A DNA stretch of 64,000 bases from Crossiella sp. CA-258035 (GTDB lineage Bacteria > Actinomycetota > Actinomycetes > Mycobacteriales > Pseudonocardiaceae), in NCBI RefSeq assembly GCF_030064675.1, contig NZ_CP116413.1, positions 4,372,001 to 4,436,000 on the forward strand, read 5' to 3'. Position 1 is the first letter of the stretch, and each line of letters opens with the position of its first letter. The notes under the pieces are model-generated. The model saw only the letters and a program-made list of their open reading frames with translations, did no database searches and was not told the DNA's origin. Position numbers and translations under genes: made by a program. Shown here piece by piece: positions 35,846 through 44,452 of this stretch.

Positions 35846-36930
35846 AGCTCACCCCGCCTGCGCAGCACCAGCAGGAACAGCGGCACGCCGACCAGCGCGG
35901 TGAACACCCCGACCGGCACCTCGCGCGGGGCGAAGGCGACCCTTGCCAGCGCGTCGGTCCAGACCAGGAACACCGCACCGGCCACCGCGGTGAACGGCAG
36001 CAGCACCCGGTGCAGCGGGCCGACCAGGAAGCGCACGCCGTGCGGCACGATCAGGCCGACGAAGCCGATCGCGCCGACCGAGGCCACCGCCACCGAGGTC
36101 AGCAGCGCGGTGGCGACCAGCAGCACCAGCCGGGTGGTGCGCACGTCCACGCCCACCGAGGCGGCGGTGTCCGAGCCGAAGGCGAACCCGTCCAGAGCGC
36201 CCGCGCACAACCAGATCACCACCAGGCCCACCGCGCCCGCGATCGCGCACACCAGCACCGCGTCCCAGCGGGCCGAGGCCATCGAGCCCAGCAGCCAGTA
36301 GGTGATCGCCCTGGTGGTGTCCGGATCCGCGGAGGCCATCAGGATCAACGAGGTCACCGCGGCGAAGAGCTGACCGACGATCACGCCGGTGAGCACGATC
36401 CGCGCGGTGTGCATCCCGCTGCGCCGCAACAACAGCATCATCAGCCCGAAGGACAGCAGCGCGCCGGCCAGCGCGCCGCCGGTCACCCCGAGCGCGCCCG
36501 CGCCGGCCCCGATGACCACCACCGCGACCGCGCCCGCCGAGGCGCCGTTGGACACGCCCAGCAGGTACGGATCGGCCAGCGCGTTGCGGGTCACGCCCTG
36601 CAACGCGGCCCCGCAGACCGCCAGCAGGGCCCCGACCAGCGCGGCCAGCAGCACCCTGGGGACGCGCAGCTCCCAGATCACCGAGTCCAGCAGCCTGGGG
36701 AGCGGGGTCACCGGCAGGCCGAGCCGGACGCCGAGGGTGCGGCCGATCTCGGCGAAGCCCACGCCGCTGACCCCGATCCGGACCGCGAGCCCCATCGAGA
36801 CCACCAGGACCGCCAGGCCGATGAGGAACACCGCGGCGGTGGACCACCCGGCGCGCCCGCGTGGCCGTTTCGCCTGCGGCGGCTCGGTGTGCGAGCGGGC
36901 GCCGGGGTGCAGCAGGTCAGCCGAGGACAC
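35842..36930 (-). CDS. Metal-chelate (FecCD-type) ABC transporter permease
   Basis: A 362-residue integral membrane protein of the FecCD/BtuC family with about ten predicted helices (for example AAVFLIGLAVLVVSMGLAV, then VLLAALVGALLAVCGAALQG). Family signatures are GAALQGVTRNALADPYLLGVSNGAS, IGFVGLIVPHGVRFLVGP and LVWTDALARVAFAPREVPVG. The N-terminal 30 residues are a hydrophilic extension. The ORF starts at 36930, 14 bases inside the substrate-binding protein gene, and ends overlapping the ATPase start. It forms the channel of the importer; the ligand is a siderophore, corrinoid or similar chelate. Some actinobacterial systems of this type are annotated as F420-0 transporters. Confidence 0.92.
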   Translation of the reverse strand: MSSADLLHPGARSHTEPPQAKRPRGRAGWSTAAVFLIGLAVLVVSMGLAVRIGVSGVGFAEIGRTLGVRLGLPVTPLPRLLDSVIWELRVPRVLLAALVGALLAVCGAALQGVTRNALADPYLLGVSNGASAGAVAVVVIGAGAGALGVTGGALAGALLSFGLMMLLLRRSGMHTARIVLTGVIVGQLFAAVTSLILMASADPDTTRAITYWLLGSMASARWDAVLVCAIAGAVGLVVIWLCAGALDGFAFGSDTAASVGVDVRTTRLVLLVATALLTSVAVASVGAIGFVGLIVPHGVRFLVGPLHRVLLPFTAVAGAVFLVWTDALARVAFAPREVPVGVFTALVGVPLFLLVLRRRGEL

Positions 36931-37912
36931 CGAGCGCCTTCATCCCCTCGGTCACCAGGCGCAGCGTGTTGGCGCTGCGCACGGTGGGGTCCAGCTCGAT
37001 GCCGGGCACCTGGATGATCCGGTTCTGCTTCACCGCGCTCAGCTGGGAGACCACCGGGTGCTCGCGCATCATCTTGAGCTTCTCCGCGGCGCTGTCGCCG
37101 GGAGAGTCGCGGTCGGAGAGGTCGCCGACCACGATCACGGTGGGGTCGCGCCGGGCGATCTCCTCCCACGGCACCTCCGGCCACGCCTGGTCGATGTCGT
37201 CAAAAGCGTTGGGCGCGCTCAGGATCCGGCTCATGTCGCTGGGCATTCCGGTGCGGCCCGCGACATACGGCAGGCCCTTGAACACCGAGTACAGGTAGAC
37301 CACGGTCGGCTTGGTGGCGCGCCCGGCGCCCGCGGCCTCGGCCTGCTTGACCACCTCGCGCTGCTGGGCGATCAGCTCGGCGGCTCGGTCGGGCACGCCG
37401 AAGACCTTGCCGTAGTTCTCGTAGTCGCGGAACAGCCGCTCGAACGGGGTGACCCCCGGCAGGTCCTTCGGGCAGTCGACCGCGCTGACGTAGGAGGGCA
37501 GGCCCAATGTCCGCAGCTCCTCGCGGGTGCCCACCTTGTCCTTGGTGAAGTTGGCCGCGAAGGAGCTCACCGCCAGGTCCGGGTTGGCCGCGCGGAGCTG
37601 TTCGCCGGTGAGCGCCTTGGGGTTGAGCACCGGGATCTTGTCGTAGGCCGCCTGGTACTCGGGCCGGACCTTGGTCACCCGGTAGGCGGTGCCCGCCATC
37701 CGCTCACCGAGGCCCAGCGCCAGCAGCGTCTCGGTGGAGGACTGCTCCAGCGTCACCACGCGCTCCGGCGGCCGGTCGAAGCGGAGCTCCTGGCCGCAGC
37801 TGGACACGGTGACGGCGTGCTGGCCGGGCGCGGCGCTGTCCGCGGGCGTCGCGCACGCGGTCGCCAAGGCCACCGCGGCGAGTGCGCAGCCCATCCGGGC
37901 GTGGTGCGGCAA
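36917..37912 (-). CDS. Metal-chelate ABC transporter substrate-binding lipoprotein
   Basis: A 331-residue periplasmic-binding-fold protein (class III, BtuF/FepB type). A lipoprotein signal peptide ends in LATAC with the lipidated Cys at about residue 20. The hallmark PPERVVTLEQSSTETLLALGLGERMAG (split here by function: PERVV, then LLALGLGERM) is at 48-72, LRAANPDLAVSSF at about 118 and PWEEIARRDPTVIVVGD at about 252. The start is TTG 37912, supported by GGAGG five bases upstream; an ATG six codons later would remove the positively charged N-terminus. It is the first gene of the transporter operon and is divergent from the MFS gene. The specific ligand cannot be read from the sequence. Confidence 0.88.
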   Translation of the reverse strand: MPHHARMGCALAAVALATACATPADSAAPGQHAVTVSSCGQELRFDRPPERVVTLEQSSTETLLALGLGERMAGTAYRVTKVRPEYQAAYDKIPVLNPKALTGEQLRAANPDLAVSSFAANFTKDKVGTREELRTLGLPSYVSAVDCPKDLPGVTPFERLFRDYENYGKVFGVPDRAAELIAQQREVVKQAEAAGAGRATKPTVVYLYSVFKGLPYVAGRTGMPSDMSRILSAPNAFDDIDQAWPEVPWEEIARRDPTVIVVGDLSDRDSPGDSAAEKLKMMREHPVVSQLSAVKQNRIIQVPGIELDPTVRSANTLRLVTEGMKALGVLG

Positions 37913-37943
37913 GCGGGCCTCCTGTTGGGTGTGCTGCGAGCTG

Positions 37944-37957
37944 CTTGCAACCGCAAG
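37944..37957. promoter_or_regulatory. Palindromic operator candidate between transporter operons
   Basis: CTTGCAACCGCAAG is a 5+4+5 inverted repeat in the 107-base gap between the divergent substrate-binding protein and MFS genes. Its position would allow control of both. The sequence does not match the actinobacterial IdeR/DmdR iron box. TAGTCT at 38001-38006 may be a -10 for the rightward promoter. Confidence 0.4.
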
Positions 37958-38019
37958 GGAGTTGCGATAGACACCCTAGGGCACCGACAACGGTTTTCAA
38001 TAGTCTGAGGAGCGGCACC

Positions 38020-39207
38020 CTGTCCACCGCCACCGTCCTGCGGGACCGGACCTTCCTACGGCTCTGGACGGGAACCACCGCCTCCGGCCTGGCCACCTGG
38101 GCGCTGCCCTTCATCCTCGGCCTGGCCGTGCTCGACCGGAGCCTGAGCGCGGTCTCCCTCGGCATCGTGCTGGCCGCGCGGACCGCGGGCTTCCTGGTCG
38201 CGGTGCCGCTGGGCGGGGTGCTCGCCGACCGGCACTCCCGGCGCGGTGTGGTGCTGTGGTCGGGCCTGCTCGCCGCCGCGGCCACCCCGGTGATCGCCTG
38301 GGGCCTCGGCGAGTCGCTCACGCTGACCGCGGTCGCCGCCGCCCTGGTCGGCGCGGGCCAGGGCGCGTGCCGACCGGCGTTCCAAGCCCTGACCGCGGAG
38401 GTGGTGGACCCCGGCCGCCGCCAGCAGGCCAACGCGGCGATGACCCTGGCCGTGCGGGTGAGCACCCTGCTCGGACCGGGCCTGACCGCGCTGCTGGCCA
38501 CCGTGCTGGACATCCCCGCCCTGCTGTGGGGCACCGCCGCGCTGTGGCTGCTCGCCGCCCTGCTCCCGCCGTCCGGCACCGCGGATCACGCGCCGACCGG
38601 CCGCGCGTCCCTGGCCGCCGAGTTCGCCGAGGGCCTGCGGGAAGCGCGCAGGCATCCCTGGTTCGTGGCCGGACTGGGCGCGCTGACCGCCGTGATCGCC
38701 ACCGGCTACTCCGCCACCGGCGTGGCCCTGCCGCTGGTCAGCCGGGACCGGTACGGCTCGGAGGTGGTGCTGGCCGCCGCGCTCACCGCCTACACCGCTG
38801 GCGCCCTGGTCGGCGCGCTGATCATCGCGCGCTGGCGGCCGCGGTCCCAGGGCTGGGCCGCGCTGGCCGGGCTGGGTTGTTACGGCCTGGCCCCGTTGAG
38901 CCTGATCGCCGAGGTGCACCCCGCGGTGGTCATCGTCGCCTACGTGGTGACCGGGATCGGCATCGAGCTGTTCAACGTGCCCTGGTTCACCGCAACCCAG
39001 CGCGAGGTCGACCCGCGCCTGCTAGCCCGAGTGTCCTCTGTGGACTTCCTGTTCTCCTACGGCCTGGCCCCGGTGGGCCTGGCCCTGATCGCACCGGCCA
39101 TCAACGCCTTAGGCCTGACCGCCGTGCTCGCCGGGTGCGCCGTCGTCTGCTTCGCCGCGCCGGGCCTGGCGGCCCTGGTGCCCAGCTCCAGGAGGTTCGC
39201 CCGATGA
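38020..39207 (+). CDS. MFS transporter (exporter type)
   Basis: A 395-residue major facilitator with about twelve hydrophobic segments. The N-terminal FLRLWTGTTASGLATWALPF and the motif A-like loop GVLADRHSRRGVV (about 68-80) are typical of the enterobactin-exporter/macrolide-efflux group (MFS_3-like). No ATG, GTG or TTG lies in frame between the upstream noncoding region and the first helix. CTG 38020, eight bases after GAGGAG, is the best start, so this is probably a rare CTG initiation. It is coupled to the dioxygenase by ATGA. Next to a chelate importer it may export the apo-ligand or an antibiotic. Confidence 0.85.
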   Translation: MSTATVLRDRTFLRLWTGTTASGLATWALPFILGLAVLDRSLSAVSLGIVLAARTAGFLVAVPLGGVLADRHSRRGVVLWSGLLAAAATPVIAWGLGESLTLTAVAAALVGAGQGACRPAFQALTAEVVDPGRRQQANAAMTLAVRVSTLLGPGLTALLATVLDIPALLWGTAALWLLAALLPPSGTADHAPTGRASLAAEFAEGLREARRHPWFVAGLGALTAVIATGYSATGVALPLVSRDRYGSEVVLAAALTAYTAGALVGALIIARWRPRSQGWAALAGLGCYGLAPLSLIAEVHPAVVIVAYVVTGIGIELFNVPWFTATQREVDPRLLARVSSVDFLFSYGLAPVGLALIAPAINALGLTAVLAGCAVVCFAAPGLAALVPSSRRFAR

Positions 39208-39950
39208 CCGCCCTTGGCGTGCTGCCCCAGCGCCACCACTTCGACGCGGTGTCCGAGGCCCGCGCCGCACTGGCCGCCGACGGCGCGGTCCTGCTCACCG
39301 GCCTGCCCGCCACCGCGGACGGCCTGATCGTCGGCGCGGCCAGCCTGCTCGGTCCCCGGCTGCGGCAGTTGTTCCCGTTGCGGGAGCGGGCCAGCCAGGA
39401 CGGCGGTCCGGTGGACCTGCACGCCGACAGCTTCAGCATCGTGGTCGACATCGCCGGAACCCCCATCCGCAGAAGGGATCCCGACGAGGACTTCGTGTTC
39501 GTGCAATGCGTCCAGCCCGCCCCCAGCGGCGGTGACTCCTTCGTCGCCGACGCCTACCGCTTCGTCGACGAGCACGCCACCCCCGAGCTCCGCGAGTTCC
39601 TCACCACCGCCGACGTCGACCTCTACGGCCAGTGGGGCGACATCCGCGGCGTGCCCGCGATGCCGCTGGTGGCCCGGCACGTCGAGCACACCCGCACCGG
39701 CCGCCGGATCGTCCGCCGCACCGACGGCGCGCTGCCGCTGCACCGCGACCCGGACGCCGAGCACATCAACGACATGCTCGGCGTCTTCACCGAGGCCGTG
39801 CGGGAGATCCAGCCCGGCCTACCGCGGTTCCGGCCGGCGGCGGGGGAGGTCCTGGCCATCGACAACTACCGCTGCTGGCACGGCCGGGACCCGCACACCG
39901 GCGACCGCATGGTCCGGATCCTCACCGTCCGCACCGCCGACGCCCGGTAG
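39204..39950 (+). CDS. TauD/TfdA-like Fe(II)/2-oxoglutarate dioxygenase
   Basis: A 248-residue non-heme iron oxygenase. The metal triad is His73-x-Asp75 in DLHADSF and a distal His in CWHGRDPHTGDRMVRIL at about 223, followed by the 2-oxoglutarate-binding Arg at about 235. FVFVQCVQPAPSGGDSFVADAYRF (split: FVFVQCVQPAP, then GGDSFVADA) is the usual core region. This type hydroxylates amino acids or peptide intermediates in antibiotic and siderophore pathways, as in clavaminate-synthase-like enzymes. It starts in an ATGA overlap with the MFS gene. No biosynthetic megaenzyme lies in the window. Its 3' end overlaps the convergent secreted-protein gene by 132 bases. Confidence 0.85.
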   Translation: MTALGVLPQRHHFDAVSEARAALAADGAVLLTGLPATADGLIVGAASLLGPRLRQLFPLRERASQDGGPVDLHADSFSIVVDIAGTPIRRRDPDEDFVFVQCVQPAPSGGDSFVADAYRFVDEHATPELREFLTTADVDLYGQWGDIRGVPAMPLVARHVEHTRTGRRIVRRTDGALPLHRDPDAEHINDMLGVFTEAVREIQPGLPRFRPAAGEVLAIDNYRCWHGRDPHTGDRMVRILTVRTADAR

Positions 39951-40937
39951 CGCGGCACAGGGCAGGGTGCCGCCGCGCAGGGCGTGCCCGCCGGTGTTGC
40001 CGTCATCGGCCCACAGCACCGGTTTCCGGCCCGCGGCACAGCTCTCCGGCGGCGCGATCGCGAAACCCTCGTTGTTCAGGTTGGACATCCGGGCCGGGCG
40101 CTCGTACAGGGTGGTGGCGGTGAACCGGCCGCCGGTCACGGTCAGCGTGCTGGCACGGCCCTGGCAGGTGTTGTCGCAGACCGCCCACAGCCGCCCGGTA
40201 GCGGTCTCGAACTCCAGGCCCATGATCTTCGGCAGACCACTCGGGATGGTGGCGACCCTGGTGTACTTGCCGCCTGCCTGGTCCAGCGCGTAGGCGTAGA
40301 TGGTGCCGTTGTCCTCAAGCCCGACGAAGTACAGGCCGCTGCCGTGGCCGGGGTAGGCGGCGGGGTTGTAGGCCGCCTTGGTGCGCTCGTCGAGGAAGCC
40401 GGCGGCGGTGAGCGCGGTGTCCGGGACCCAGGTGATGGCCTCGGGCCCGCTGTTGGCGGAGACCTTCGGCAGGTCCGCGGTGAGGTCCCATTCGGCGGTC
40501 GCGTTGAGCGTGCGGGCGGCGGCGGCAGGGTCGAAGCGCAGGACCTTCGCCGAGCTGACCCCGCTGTTGTCGCCGTCGCGCTCGGTGGCCGCGAACACCC
40601 CGTCCGGCGTGGCCACCACGCCCTCGGCATCGGGATCGCCACGGCCGTCGCGGTAGCGCAACGCCCAGCCACCACTGGGATCGGGCCGCCACCTGGACCC
40701 GTCCGGCACCAGGCGGTAGAGCGTGCCGGGGCCGTTTCGCACTGCCCACAACACGTTGGGGCCCTGGAAGGCCAGGCCGCTGAGGTTCGAGCCGAAGACG
40801 TTCGAGGCGTCGACGGTGCTGATCTCCGCGCTGCCCGGCCACTTGGCGATCGGCGGTGCGGCCAGCGCGGGCGCGGCGGGCAGGGCCACGGCGAGCACGG
40901 ACAGGGCGGCGAGCAGGGAGCTGACTGGGGCACGCAT
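39819..40937 (-). CDS. Secreted propeller-like protein of unknown function
   Basis: A 372-residue secreted protein. The start ATG 40937 has AAGGAGAG seven bases upstream and opens a signal peptide (MRAPVSSLLAALSVLAVALP, cleaved after ALA). The mature part shows repeated blades (LSGLAFQGPNVLWAVRNG, then GDPDAEGVVATPDGVFAATE, NSGPEAITWVPD, PKIMGLEFETATGRLWAVCD), which resemble the phytase-esterase-like or SdiA-regulated beta-propellers. The natural end is probably GGTLPC near residue 327. The frame runs on for about 45 residues of low-quality sequence over the dioxygenase gene, so a stop codon may have been lost. The function is not known. Confidence 0.75.
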   Translation of the reverse strand: MRAPVSSLLAALSVLAVALPAAPALAAPPIAKWPGSAEISTVDASNVFGSNLSGLAFQGPNVLWAVRNGPGTLYRLVPDGSRWRPDPSGGWALRYRDGRGDPDAEGVVATPDGVFAATERDGDNSGVSSAKVLRFDPAAAARTLNATAEWDLTADLPKVSANSGPEAITWVPDTALTAAGFLDERTKAAYNPAAYPGHGSGLYFVGLEDNGTIYAYALDQAGGKYTRVATIPSGLPKIMGLEFETATGRLWAVCDNTCQGRASTLTVTGGRFTATTLYERPARMSNLNNEGFAIAPPESCAAGRKPVLWADDGNTGGHALRGGTLPCAALPGVGGADGEDPDHAVAGVRVPAVPAAVVVDGQDLPRRRPEPR

Positions 40938-40975
40938 GGCGAACTCTCCTTGGCGCAGGGGGCCACGGCAAGCTA

Positions 40976-41010
40976 CGAGAACCAGTTAGGAAAGACAGTT
41001 AACTAAAGGC
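40976..41010. promoter_or_regulatory. AT-rich operator-like repeats upstream of the propeller gene
   Basis: The otherwise GC-rich strand holds AACCAGTTAGG (40979-40989) and AGTTAACT (40997-41004), repeated AGTTA elements that include a perfect 8-bp palindrome. A related element (AGTTAGAAGCTAT, and AACCAGTT at 41640) lies upstream of the broken SRPBCC gene and after it. A TetR- or MarR-type repressor site is a reasonable guess only. Confidence 0.3.
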
Positions 41011-41013
41011 ACT

Positions 41014-41527
41014 CTAGCTTCCGCCGGCCGCCTGGTCCACGGTGGAAAACCCGGGACCCGTCTCGCAGCCCTGGGCTTCGGCCGCGGTCTTGAGGTCGCG
41101 GAGCCAGGCTTCCAGGCCCATGTCGGAGCCGGGGTGGGCCTGCGGGCCGGTGTGGCTCTCCTCGGTGCGGACCAGGACGCCGCCGCGGACCTTCTACCGT
41201 TCCGCCGGGCGGGGGCACCTGGATGGTCGCCTGGAACCGCGAGCGCTTGCGCAGCGGCCCCGGGTCCAGGCGCTTGATGGTCATGGGGGCGGCGGGTTTC
41301 TGCCAGGAGGGCCAGTTCTCCACGTCGGTCTGCAGGTTCCAGATGGTGTGCAGCGGGGCCTGGATGAGGACCTCGGTGCGGTAGCGGGCCGCGGCGGACC
41401 GGTCGACGCCTTTGCCTTGGCAGGTCAGGGAAGCCGGGCCGGCGGTGGTGGCGGCCTGGGCGGTGCCGGCGAGGAGGGCGGCGGCCAGTGGGACGGCGAG
41501 CAGGGTGGCCGAGCGAGTCGCGACCAT
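41014..41527 (-). pseudogene. Secreted SRPBCC-fold protein with internal deletion and frameshift
   Basis: From ATG 41527 (GGAG upstream) a signal peptide (MVATRSATLLAVPLAAALLA, ending AQA) leads into a START/SRPBCC domain (RTEVLIQAPLHTIWNLQTDV, then WPSWQKPAAP). Near 41190 the frame breaks. The true C-terminus, GGVLVRTEESHTGPQA then AWLRDLKTAAEAQG, continues in another frame to the TAG at 41014. The segment between VPPPGG and VRGGVLV normally holds about 30 more residues (the GRRIAWGG part of the fold), so roughly 100 bases have been lost. The gene is therefore probably inactive. Confidence 0.72.
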
Positions 41528-41652
41528 GATCGGTTTCTCCGTTCACCGGCTGATCCTGCCAGCCTGGTTAGGTCCACTAGCGATAGTTAGAAGCTATAGC
41601 GGACCTGCGGTGAGTGTCAATCAGGAAAGTGAGAAGCTCTAACCAGTTCCGG

Positions 41653-42771
41653 TCAGCGGAGGTCGCGGATGAGGGTGCCGATGATCGAGTCCACCTTGGC
41701 CGAGTCGAAGCTCTCCGTGCCGATCAGCAGGGTCACCGCCCGTCGGCCGTCATCGGTGATGGCGTTGCGGAACTTGTGGCCGCTGGGCATGCTGCCGCTG
41801 TGGCCCCAGGCGAGCAGGCCAGGGGCGGGGCGGTAGCGCTCGACGCCCAGGCCGTAGCCGTCGGACAGCTCGTCCGGCACGGTCCGCTTCAGCTCGGCCA
41901 GCTGCGCCGGGGCCAGCAGTTCTCCGGTCAGCAGCGCGGTCCAGAACGTGGTCGCGTCCGCGCCGGTGGAGATCAGCGCGCCGGAGGCGTCGGCCTCGGA
42001 GGTGTTCCACTCCGTCCGGTCCACCAAGGTCCCGGACCGCCGCACGTAGCCGCGCAGGTCCGGCTTGGGGAGCGTGGTCCGGTCGCCGGGCCAGTAGGTC
42101 TCGCGCAGGCCGAGCCGCTTGATGATCCGCCGGTTGATCTCGGTGCCGATGCCGCGGCCGGTGACCTTCGTGACGATGAGTCCGGCCAGGTTGTAGTTGG
42201 TGTTGGCGTAGGCGAAACCGGACGGGTTCCGGCGGGGCGGGGGCAGGGTGAGCGCCTGCCTGACCGTGCGCAGCGGCTCGATGTGGTCCCAGCGGCGCTT
42301 CTCCTCGTCCCGCCAGAACGGCGCGTCCAGGTACTCGGGCAGGCCGCTGGTGTGCTGCAGGAGCTGCCGGATGGTGATCTTGCGCCCGTCGTAGCGCTTG
42401 GTGCGGATGAGGCCCGGCAGGTGGTCCTCGACGGTGTCCGCCAGCTTGAGCCTGCCTTCGCCGACGAGCTGGAGCACGACCGTGGCCGTCCATGCCTTGG
42501 TGTTGCTGCCGATCCGGCTGTGCTCATCACCGAGGACTTCACGGCCCGTCCTGCGGTCGGCGAGGCCGACGCCGCGCCGCGCGAGGCCGCAGCGCGGACT
42601 CCGCACGGTCAGCGCGATCCCGGTCGCACCGACCTGCCGCAGCGCGTCCAGCGCCGTCCGGATGGGCTTGGTGTCGCACCGCGGTGTCGCGGTCGAGACG
42701 GCGGGCAGCAGCACGAGTGAGGTGGTGATCGCCAGGACCACGGCGGCCTTCGACTTGCCTCGCAACGGCAT
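41653..42771 (-). CDS. Secreted D-Ala-D-Ala carboxypeptidase / class C-type serine hydrolase
   Basis: A 372-residue exported serine hydrolase. ATG 42771 starts a signal peptide (MPLRGKSKAAVVLAITTSLV, cleaved near VSTA). Catalytic motifs are Ser89-Asn-Thr-Lys92 in GSNTKAWT, Tyr-Ala-Asn in FAYANTNYNLAG at about 178 and His-Ser-Gly in WGHSGSMPSG at about 322. This order and LLQHTSGLPEYL match R61-type DD-carboxypeptidases, which trim peptidoglycan stem peptides and can be beta-lactam targets. The upstream-extended start at 42831 would precede the signal peptide with 20 weak residues. It is divergent from the PucR regulator. Confidence 0.88.
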   Translation of the reverse strand: MPLRGKSKAAVVLAITTSLVLLPAVSTATPRCDTKPIRTALDALRQVGATGIALTVRSPRCGLARRGVGLADRRTGREVLGDEHSRIGSNTKAWTATVVLQLVGEGRLKLADTVEDHLPGLIRTKRYDGRKITIRQLLQHTSGLPEYLDAPFWRDEEKRRWDHIEPLRTVRQALTLPPPRRNPSGFAYANTNYNLAGLIVTKVTGRGIGTEINRRIIKRLGLRETYWPGDRTTLPKPDLRGYVRRSGTLVDRTEWNTSEADASGALISTGADATTFWTALLTGELLAPAQLAELKRTVPDELSDGYGLGVERYRPAPGLLAWGHSGSMPSGHKFRNAITDDGRRAVTLLIGTESFDSAKVDSIIGTLIRDLR

Positions 42772-42888
42772 CCCCTTTCCGGGCAGGGCGGCGGTTGTGG
42801 TCAGCGTTGTGGCTGTGGCGCTCGGGCGCATACGGTGCGCAGCCAGAGATTCCGCGCAGGCTTTGTGCGTCTGGCCAAAGAGGTGAGG

Positions 42889-44451
42889 ATGCTCGACACC
42901 GCCCTACCCGAGCTCAGCCAGGTCCTGGACGCGCTGGGCCCGTCGCTGCTGCGGCCGCTGACCGCGCTGCCCGAGCGGCCGGTGCCGGTCTCCGGCGTGC
43001 TGATCTTCGAGCCGCGCGCCCCGCTGCCGCCGGTCCGGGACGCGATCCTGCTCGCCGTCGGTGTCGGCACGGCAGAGGCGCGGGAGCTCGTGGGTTCGGC
43101 TGCCGGCGCCGGGCTCGCCTGCCTGGTGGTGAAGAGCTTCGGCGAGCCGGTCGCCGAACTGGTGGCAGCCGCGCGGCGCTGCGGTGTGGTGCTGCTCGCC
43201 GCCGACGAGACCGTGGCCTGGCACCACCTCGACGCCATGCTGTCCTCGGCCCTGGCCGCCACGGCGCGTCCCGGGCAGGCCGGTTTCGCCCCCGGCGGCG
43301 GTGACCTGTTCGCCCTGGCCAACGCGATCGCGGCGATGGTGGGCGGCGCCACCGTGATCGAGGATCCGCAGCGGCGCATCCTGGCGTACTCGACCGTGCC
43401 CGGCCAGGCCATCGACGAGGGCCGCCGTCAGGGCATCCTCGGCCGCCAGGTGCCGGCGGGCCCGGACTACGACGAGCAGTACCGGGCGCTGGCCCAGGTC
43501 GGGCGCATCCGCCGGTTCCCGGCCGTGCCCGGCGGTCTGCCGCGGCTCGGGGTCGCGGTGCGCGCGGGCGGCGAACAACTGGGATCGGTCTGGGTGGTCG
43601 ATGCCGAGGGCTGCCTGGACGCCGCTGCCGAACAGGCCCTTGCCGAGGTGGCCGACATCGTCTCGCTGCACCTGCTCGCCGCCCGCACCGCGGTCGACGC
43701 CGCCCGGCATCGGCGGGCCGGTCTGCTGCGGCGGCTGCTCGCCGACCCGGACAGCGTCACCGAGGTGGCCCCGCAGCTCGGCCTCGACCCGAACCGGCCC
43801 GTCGCGGTGGCCGCGTTCGCCGTCGACTCGGCACACGTGGCCACCCGCCTGGCCGACCTGGTGAGCCTGCACTGCGAGGCGCACTACGGCTGGCACAGCT
43901 GCGCGCTGATCGACGGCACGGTCTACGTGCTGCTGCCGGACGCGCACCGCGAGCTCCTCGCCGACATCGCCAGGCGAGCCCACAGCGCGTTGCGGGTGCC
44001 CATCCTGGCCGCGCTCGGCTCGCTCGCGCCGGAGCTGGGCTCGGTCGCGAGCTCACGCGCCGACGCGGACCTGGTCCTGCGCGCACTCGCCGACCGGCCC
44101 GGCGAGCCGGAACCCTGCCAGGTGGCCACGCTCGAGGAGGTCTGGGCCACCGCGGCGCTGTCCGCACTCGCCCAGACCCTGGCCGGGCACGAACTGCTGC
44201 GCCACCGGCTCGGACCGCCGATCCGCGCCCACGACCTGGACCACGGCACGACCTACGCGGCCACCATCCTCGCCTACCTGGACGCCAACAGCGATGTCTC
44301 CACCGCCGCCCACCGGCTGTCCGTGCACCCGAACACGGTGCGGTACCGGCTTTCCCGCGCCGAGCAGATCTTCGGGCTCGACCTCGCCGACCCGGACCAG
44401 CGGCTGGTGCTGTGGTTGCGGTTGCGGCTCGGCGACCAGCCCGGCTGGTGA
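42889..44451 (+). CDS. PucR-family transcriptional regulator
   Basis: A 520-residue regulator with the PucR/CdaR layout. The N-terminal sensor domain (about 1-110) is followed by a GAF-like middle (GATVIEDPQRRILAYSTVPG, about 155) and a GGDEF-like linker (about 300-400). The C-terminal HTH_30 domain contains YLDANSDVSTAAHRLSVHPN and TVRYRLSRAEQIFG (about 465-505). Such proteins activate purine, amino acid or other catabolic genes. ATG 42889 is preceded by AGAGGTGAGG, though very closely; an in-frame GTG at 42835 is the alternative. It is divergent from the DD-carboxypeptidase gene with a 117-base spacer, so that gene is a candidate target. Confidence 0.88.
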   Translation: MLDTALPELSQVLDALGPSLLRPLTALPERPVPVSGVLIFEPRAPLPPVRDAILLAVGVGTAEARELVGSAAGAGLACLVVKSFGEPVAELVAAARRCGVVLLAADETVAWHHLDAMLSSALAATARPGQAGFAPGGGDLFALANAIAAMVGGATVIEDPQRRILAYSTVPGQAIDEGRRQGILGRQVPAGPDYDEQYRALAQVGRIRRFPAVPGGLPRLGVAVRAGGEQLGSVWVVDAEGCLDAAAEQALAEVADIVSLHLLAARTAVDAARHRRAGLLRRLLADPDSVTEVAPQLGLDPNRPVAVAAFAVDSAHVATRLADLVSLHCEAHYGWHSCALIDGTVYVLLPDAHRELLADIARRAHSALRVPILAALGSLAPELGSVASSRADADLVLRALADRPGEPEPCQVATLEEVWATAALSALAQTLAGHELLRHRLGPPIRAHDLDHGTTYAATILAYLDANSDVSTAAHRLSVHPNTVRYRLSRAEQIFGLDLADPDQRLVLWLRLRLGDQPGW

Positions 44452-44452
44452 C

